Below are positions 43,218 to 47,365 of a DNA stretch of 47,365 nt, in pieces. Origin of the DNA: Phialocephala subalpina. Lineage: Eukaryota; Ascomycota; Leotiomycetes; Helotiales; Mollisiaceae. A program made the position numbers and the translations under genes. Where the stretch lies: assembly GCA_900073065.1 (NCBI GenBank), contig FJOG01000031.1, forward strand, positions 393,601-440,965, given 5' to 3'. Within the stretch, counting starts at the first letter, position 1. Every line of letters starts with the position of its first letter. A model generated the notes under the pieces. That model saw only the letters and a list, made by a program, of their open reading frames with translations. It was not told the origin of the DNA and ran no database searches.

Positions 43218-44061
43218 CTAAACCCGAATCGGTCGAGGGACCATGTTTCTTTTGGCGGTGGTCGTGGTGTTGGTGGTAGTTGTGGTCGTTCCATTAGCTT
43301 GTTGAACAGCAATACATCCACCAAATGGTCCAGCATTCGAGGAGTTCACAAGTTTAACCATACAGACATTAGATTATCCAGCGACAGTCCCGGTACAAGT
43401 CGTACCAGCGGGAATAGCTACAGTAAATGACTAAAGAGGATCAGCATTGTTCAAATGACCATGAAGATAACAACTCACATAATCCTCATTGATATTCGTA
43501 GCTCTATTCATGAGCCCAGCACGGATCATGAGCTCTTCCCATCGCTTAGTAGTTTTCTGGATGTTGCCCTTCGTACCAGGAACTTGAGTTGTGACAGTGG
43601 CCTTGATGGCGTTGGAGAAGTTTCCAACACCGCTGGTGTCGACCAAGGCGGTCAAGAACCAGCTCCATCGGATGTGGCGATGTGGAATGTGCCCAAGATT
43701 GATGTGTTGTCTGTGCTGATCTGGAGAAGTGTGCTTCCGGACAGGGCCATGGCAGCTTTCACACCAGTGGTAGCCTTGTTGGTTCCGCCAGCCTGCAAAT
43801 GTCAGAAGAGTCGAACTGGGCAACGAGAATGTTTGTGCTTACCACTGTCTCTCCACAGTTGTTGCTTCCGACATTGGATGTTGTAGTATCTAGTTCTGTC
43901 TTTGAGTTGGATCCTGTACCAGCAACTACAGCTCCTTTGATACCGAGTGCTGTTCCATTGCCTCCGAGGTCACCGGTGACCACAGCAACCTTTCCGTGTG
44001 CAGAAACGAGTGGGCTAGCCAAAAGGGCTGCAATGAAAAGTGATGCTGAAGGGGCGAGCAT
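43218..44061 (-). pseudogene. Broken Egh16-like (GAS/MAS-type) secreted protein gene
   Basis: Exons can be traced at 44061-43843, 43792-43479 and 43430-43218 with good splice sites (gtaagc/ttgcag, gtgagt/tttag). The start is a signal peptide (MLAPSASLFIAALLASPLVSA) followed by HGKVAVVTGDLGGNGTALG. Exon 2 holds KAAMALSGSTLLQ, FHIATSDGAG and TTQVPGTKGNIQ; exon 3 holds VCMVKLVNSSNAGPFGG. These are the hallmarks of the Egh16-like family, secreted proteins induced during appressorium and infection stages in several plant pathogens. Two lesions are visible. Exon 2 is one base short, shifting frame near 43655-43664 just after DGAG. Exon 3 has an in-frame TAA at 43376-43374, where a C-to-T change from a CAA codon at a CpA site would explain it. 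No functional product is expected unless the shift is a sequencing error. Confidence 0.85.
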
Positions 44062-45745
44062 ATTTGAGGTATTTGGTGAGAGATTTAGGAAAGGATTGAC
44101 CTGCAAGTAATATTGATAATACAATAGAGAAAGCATGAGACTATTAAAACCTGTTGGATAATATGAAGATGGAAAGACTGAAAGAAGATGAAGTTGATGA
44201 GAATGTTGGAAATCAGTTATTCAAGTCTATACTTACAGACTCCGGAGAGAGAGAGAGAGGAAACATCGATGAATGCTCCTCACGACACTGGATACTGCCA
44301 TGATAGAGACCTTGTAGCCTCAGAGTCCGATGATTTCACATCGAAACCAGACGAGATGGAGCTATTCTCCAATAAAGAGACTGAGACCCAACCTGGCGTT
44401 GTCACTTCGAAGGTCAGGATGTCAGCCTCGATGGGTCAAACCGATCTAGGGAGATCATCTCAACAGCATTAGCAAAAGGATGAACTCGATGCTAGGCTGC
44501 CTGTCATCTGAAATCGTGGTGAGACCACCATCCAGACAAGGCTTGTGCGTGCGGCTCGAGACGTCTTGTTCCGTGGTTGTCGAGGTGGGACCAGGACTGT
44601 ACAAAGAAGAGGAAAGAAGAAGCGGCAGATCTAAAAGATCTCTGATCTGTAGATCAGCCACCAAGCCTGCGTAATCTGATTGTTTTGTGTCTGCAGATCA
44701 TCGGTTTCGATGGTTTTGGTGCCAAGCGAAGGAGAATCGGCAAGTCGAGTCGGGATAGCCGCCGGGTACGAAAATCGAGGCAGGAGGGTAATCATGGTGG
44801 AAGCATTGCGAGGACTCGACTCCCGATTGGTCCCCTCTCCTGGCACAAGACATCTGCAGAAGCTTCCCCACAGATCGTATCGGAGTTTGGATGGCTCGAG
44901 TATACCATCTGGACGGTCTGGGTCATGGATATGGTACAGAATTGAGCGTAGATATTCCCAGGCGGACGATGGATGGACTAGTGATGTTCTCAGCTGGCAC
45001 CAAGACTTTACCCCCTCCCATCAGCGGCTGTATTTTGGTTGCTAGCGTATGCATTATGGTGCCCGATGGTGGAAATAGCCTGCAAGATGTTCGTAACCTC
45101 GAGAGCATCGACCGGCAGAACCACAAAACCTCACGTCTTCCGACACCCGCGCTGGCCCCTCTACTGCAGCCGTAGCTCTCCGCTGGCGTCTGTGTGCATC
45201 CGTCTCTTTCCGCGAAACAGCCCTCTCCTCCCATATCCACTATCAAGGGGGTTGCTCGAGAGAAAGTGAATAGCCACGACCGTGATTGATGGGTGTTTGT
45301 CATGACGTATCTGAGGGAAGTTCGACTCGAAGGAGGATGGCCAGATTACTCCCTCTGCCATGGTATCGAGACATCGATGAAGCAATATCTTGGAGGAAGA
45401 GTCGCTCGTAGTGGAATAGTCTTGGTGAAACACAATGCGGCTGATGGGTCAAACGAGCTGCTGGTCTCAGCCAAGCTGTCAACACCCACAATCGTGAGGC
45501 TCGTGGAAGTACGAGGGCGGACCGACATTCCGAGTGTTCGTTCGGTCGTGCAAGCTAGCTGGGCGGTGCTTGTGCGAATATCTCCATGGCGCAGGTGCTT
45601 TGAAATTCGAGAGTGTGGTCGTCAGCGAGGTGGTGATGTTCGAGGAAGGTTAGGACATTATTGTTTCGAGATGGAGCTCAGAAAACACGCTAACCGATTT
45701 CCACTCCCAGTGCATAGACACGGCCAATGTACACTCGAATTTTAT
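44062..45745. other. Gene-poor flank before the AT-rich block
   Basis: Balanced composition, with a short GA microsatellite at 44263-44274. Several overlapping frames of 60-156 aa occur on both strands, but none has family features, a convincing start or splice structure. Possibly decayed sequence. Confidence 0.4.
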
Positions 45746-46620
45746 AGGTTACTACCTTTTTAAAACTTTAATTAAATTATAACTACTTATAGAAATATAG
45801 GGAAATTAAGACTATAAATAAGTAATATAATATATTAAGTTTTAAATTTTATTTAATAAAATAATATTAATTATTTATTATAAAAAAAATTTATAATTAA
45901 AATATAAAATAAAAAAGAAATTATATAAAAACTGTATTTCAATGAAAATTAAATATATTATATATAAATAAAATATAAAATTCGAAGAAAAATAATAAAA
46001 TATTTATATTATTTTTTCAAGTATATATTATTTTTATATAATTAATAAATATATTTTTTCCTTATAAATAATTTATAAATATTATATTAATATATTAATA
46101 AATTTAATGTTTTATAAAATTAAATATTCGAAATTATTTAGTTCCAAATAAAAAAGTTTATAAAAAGCGAATTACTTTTTAGTATAATAATATTATTAAT
46201 AGAAATTATAAGATCCAAAGTATTCGTATTAAACTTTATATGGTTGGAATTATATTCGAAGAAGAAAGCCCGAGTAAACGCTTAAAAGAAAAAGCGGATA
46301 TTGGTTTTCGATGTTAGTTATTGTAGATCCTATTTACTCAATGCCTTTGATATTAGATTGGGAAAATTTAAGCGTGTTTATACTTTAGACCACGAGAAAA
46401 AAAGCGCCCTTGAGAGGCCCTTGGAATGAAGATTAGATAGGGTAGCTGCAATTATTTCCTATTTCAAATATTGATTATTTAATTACTTGCACTTTTGCTG
46501 CAATTTTGAAAGGTTGATACTAAACTTATCTAATTCTTCTAAAGCTTTACTTGCTCAAAGATCTTGATCGTTTTGGATTTCCAGCACACTGATCCAAAAT
46601 TTTGATATCCAATTTCTACC
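45746..46620. repeat. AT-rich block, probably RIP-degraded repeat DNA
   Basis: Composition drops abruptly to nearly pure A and T at about 45745 and recovers gradually after about 46250-46620. Texture matches the block at the left end of the window. No element remains recognisable. Confidence 0.7.
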
Positions 46621-46669
46621 GAAGGCATTCGAGGTTTTCCCACATACCGTACCATACCTTGTTTGGTGT

Positions 46670-47365
46670 TTATTGCTTACTCGACGCCTGAAAGATAGTA
46701 CTGAACCCTGTGCCTCGCCTTGCTAGTGCGGAATGCTCAATATCTTCTCTCCCAACAATCACCTCAAGCACTCCTTCCTTTGATTCTCTCACAGCCACCA
46801 CCTCTGTCCAAGACTTGATTGTCCTATCCTTGGCGTAAACACTTCTCAATCTCTCACTAGGGACTGAATTCATAGCCAGAACAAACATTTCAGGGATAGT
46901 CTCCCATGCACGATGCACTGCATTTCTTCCCCCAAAAGCCTCGGTCAGCACGAGTACTGTATGAATGAGAGCCACGAAGATGTGCAGAAGCAAGACTGAG
47001 ATACCAAACTGGGCAGTCCTGCTATCGCGCCACTTATAGCCGTACCCGTAGCGAGAGAAGGAGAAGTCGATCTTCAGCTAGTCATTGACATCCTCGATGT
47101 TCGTGGTGTTCAACACCTCGATCTCGCCGTACACAGCACTCGTGATTAGGAGTTTTCCCTCTAGTATACCATCTGCGGTTCGATTTGGCACCAAAAACAT
47201 TGGCGCCGAGTAAGGAAACGCGCCGTTCCCAGCTATTCGAGCCATTCCGTCCGTGACCATGCCTGCGAGAATTGTACTCAGAAACTTTGCACGAGATCTT
47301 GTTAAATCATCTTGAGAGACGTTCGCAATTCCATCCTCAGGGACTGGCGCGTGGAACAACTCCCC
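46670..47365 (-). pseudogene. 3' part of a membrane-protein gene with in-frame stop (runs off window)
   Basis: One reading frame runs from the right edge (FHAPVPEDGIANVSQDDLTR, then LAGMVTDGMARIAGNG) to a TAG at 47080-47078 and stays open after it. It continues LKIDFSFSRYGYGYKWRDS, then a membrane helix (FGISVLLLHIFVALIHTVLV), then AWETIPEMFVLAMNS and VVAVRESKEGVLEVIVGRED, ending at TAA 46672-46670. The pieces match the C-terminal region of large fungal multi-pass proteins of unknown function, which usually carry WxxxxE and LA-NS-P blocks after the last helix. The TAG follows GluAspValAsnAsp; CAG to TAG is a CpA transition as made by RIP. The 5' part lies outside the window. A small intron covering the stop is possible, but I see no consensus sites. 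Confidence 0.7.

Noticed and set aside
44680..45763. Plus-strand frames of 94-156 aa near the right AT-rich block
   Set aside because: They overlap one another in different frames, lack motifs and have implausible composition.
1..47365. CRISPR arrays, operons, ribosome binding sites or insertion sequences
   Set aside because: The window is clearly from a fungal nuclear genome with spliceosomal introns; no regularly spaced short repeats are seen.

Overview
This is a scaffold piece from a filamentous ascomycete (Pezizomycotina; Leotiomycetes would fit, but that is inference). Genes are short and cut by 50-130 bp GT-AG introns. The set is typically fungal: an SSD1-type RNB protein, GLE1, J-domain proteins, HET-domain proteins, and secreted But2-domain and Egh16-like proteins. 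Gene-bearing DNA of balanced composition is bounded by very AT-rich blocks (1 to about 1310 and about 45750-46620) of the kind left by repeat-induced point mutation (RIP). Two genes next to the right block carry in-frame stops consistent with C-to-T changes at CpA.

Layout. 1-1310 is an AT-rich block. 1450-5829 (minus) holds a secreted PEBP-like protein with a 10-nt micro-exon, a small orphan and a repeat-containing protein. 5830-9283 has no sound gene but holds one degraded candidate and an exact 250-bp tandem duplication. 9284-13216 is a divergent pair of related J-domain genes. 13883-18008 holds a small secreted Thr-rich protein (minus), a class 1A-type dihydroorotate dehydrogenase (plus) and a secreted ferritin-like protein (minus). 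19572-24079 is SSD1 (minus) and 25749-27542 is GLE1 (plus). 28154-36023 is accessory: two HET-domain genes on the minus strand around an 857-base assembly gap, plus two opposed copies of a small membrane module (WYTDFGV). 38046-40032 is an orphan multi-exon gene with a possible 3' continuation. 40864-42065 is a secreted But2-domain protein. 43218-44061 is a broken Egh16-like gene. 46670-47365 is the broken 3' end of a membrane protein gene that runs off the window.

The housekeeping genes (pyrimidine synthesis, RNA-binding translational control, mRNA export, co-chaperones) sit in the centre. Secreted and self-recognition-type genes lie toward the AT-rich edges and around the gap, a compartment pattern often seen in plant-associated fungi. 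No operon-like organisation is expected or seen. Gene spans below run from start codon to stop codon. Exon coordinates, worked out by eye from splice consensus and reading-frame continuity, are in the evidence.
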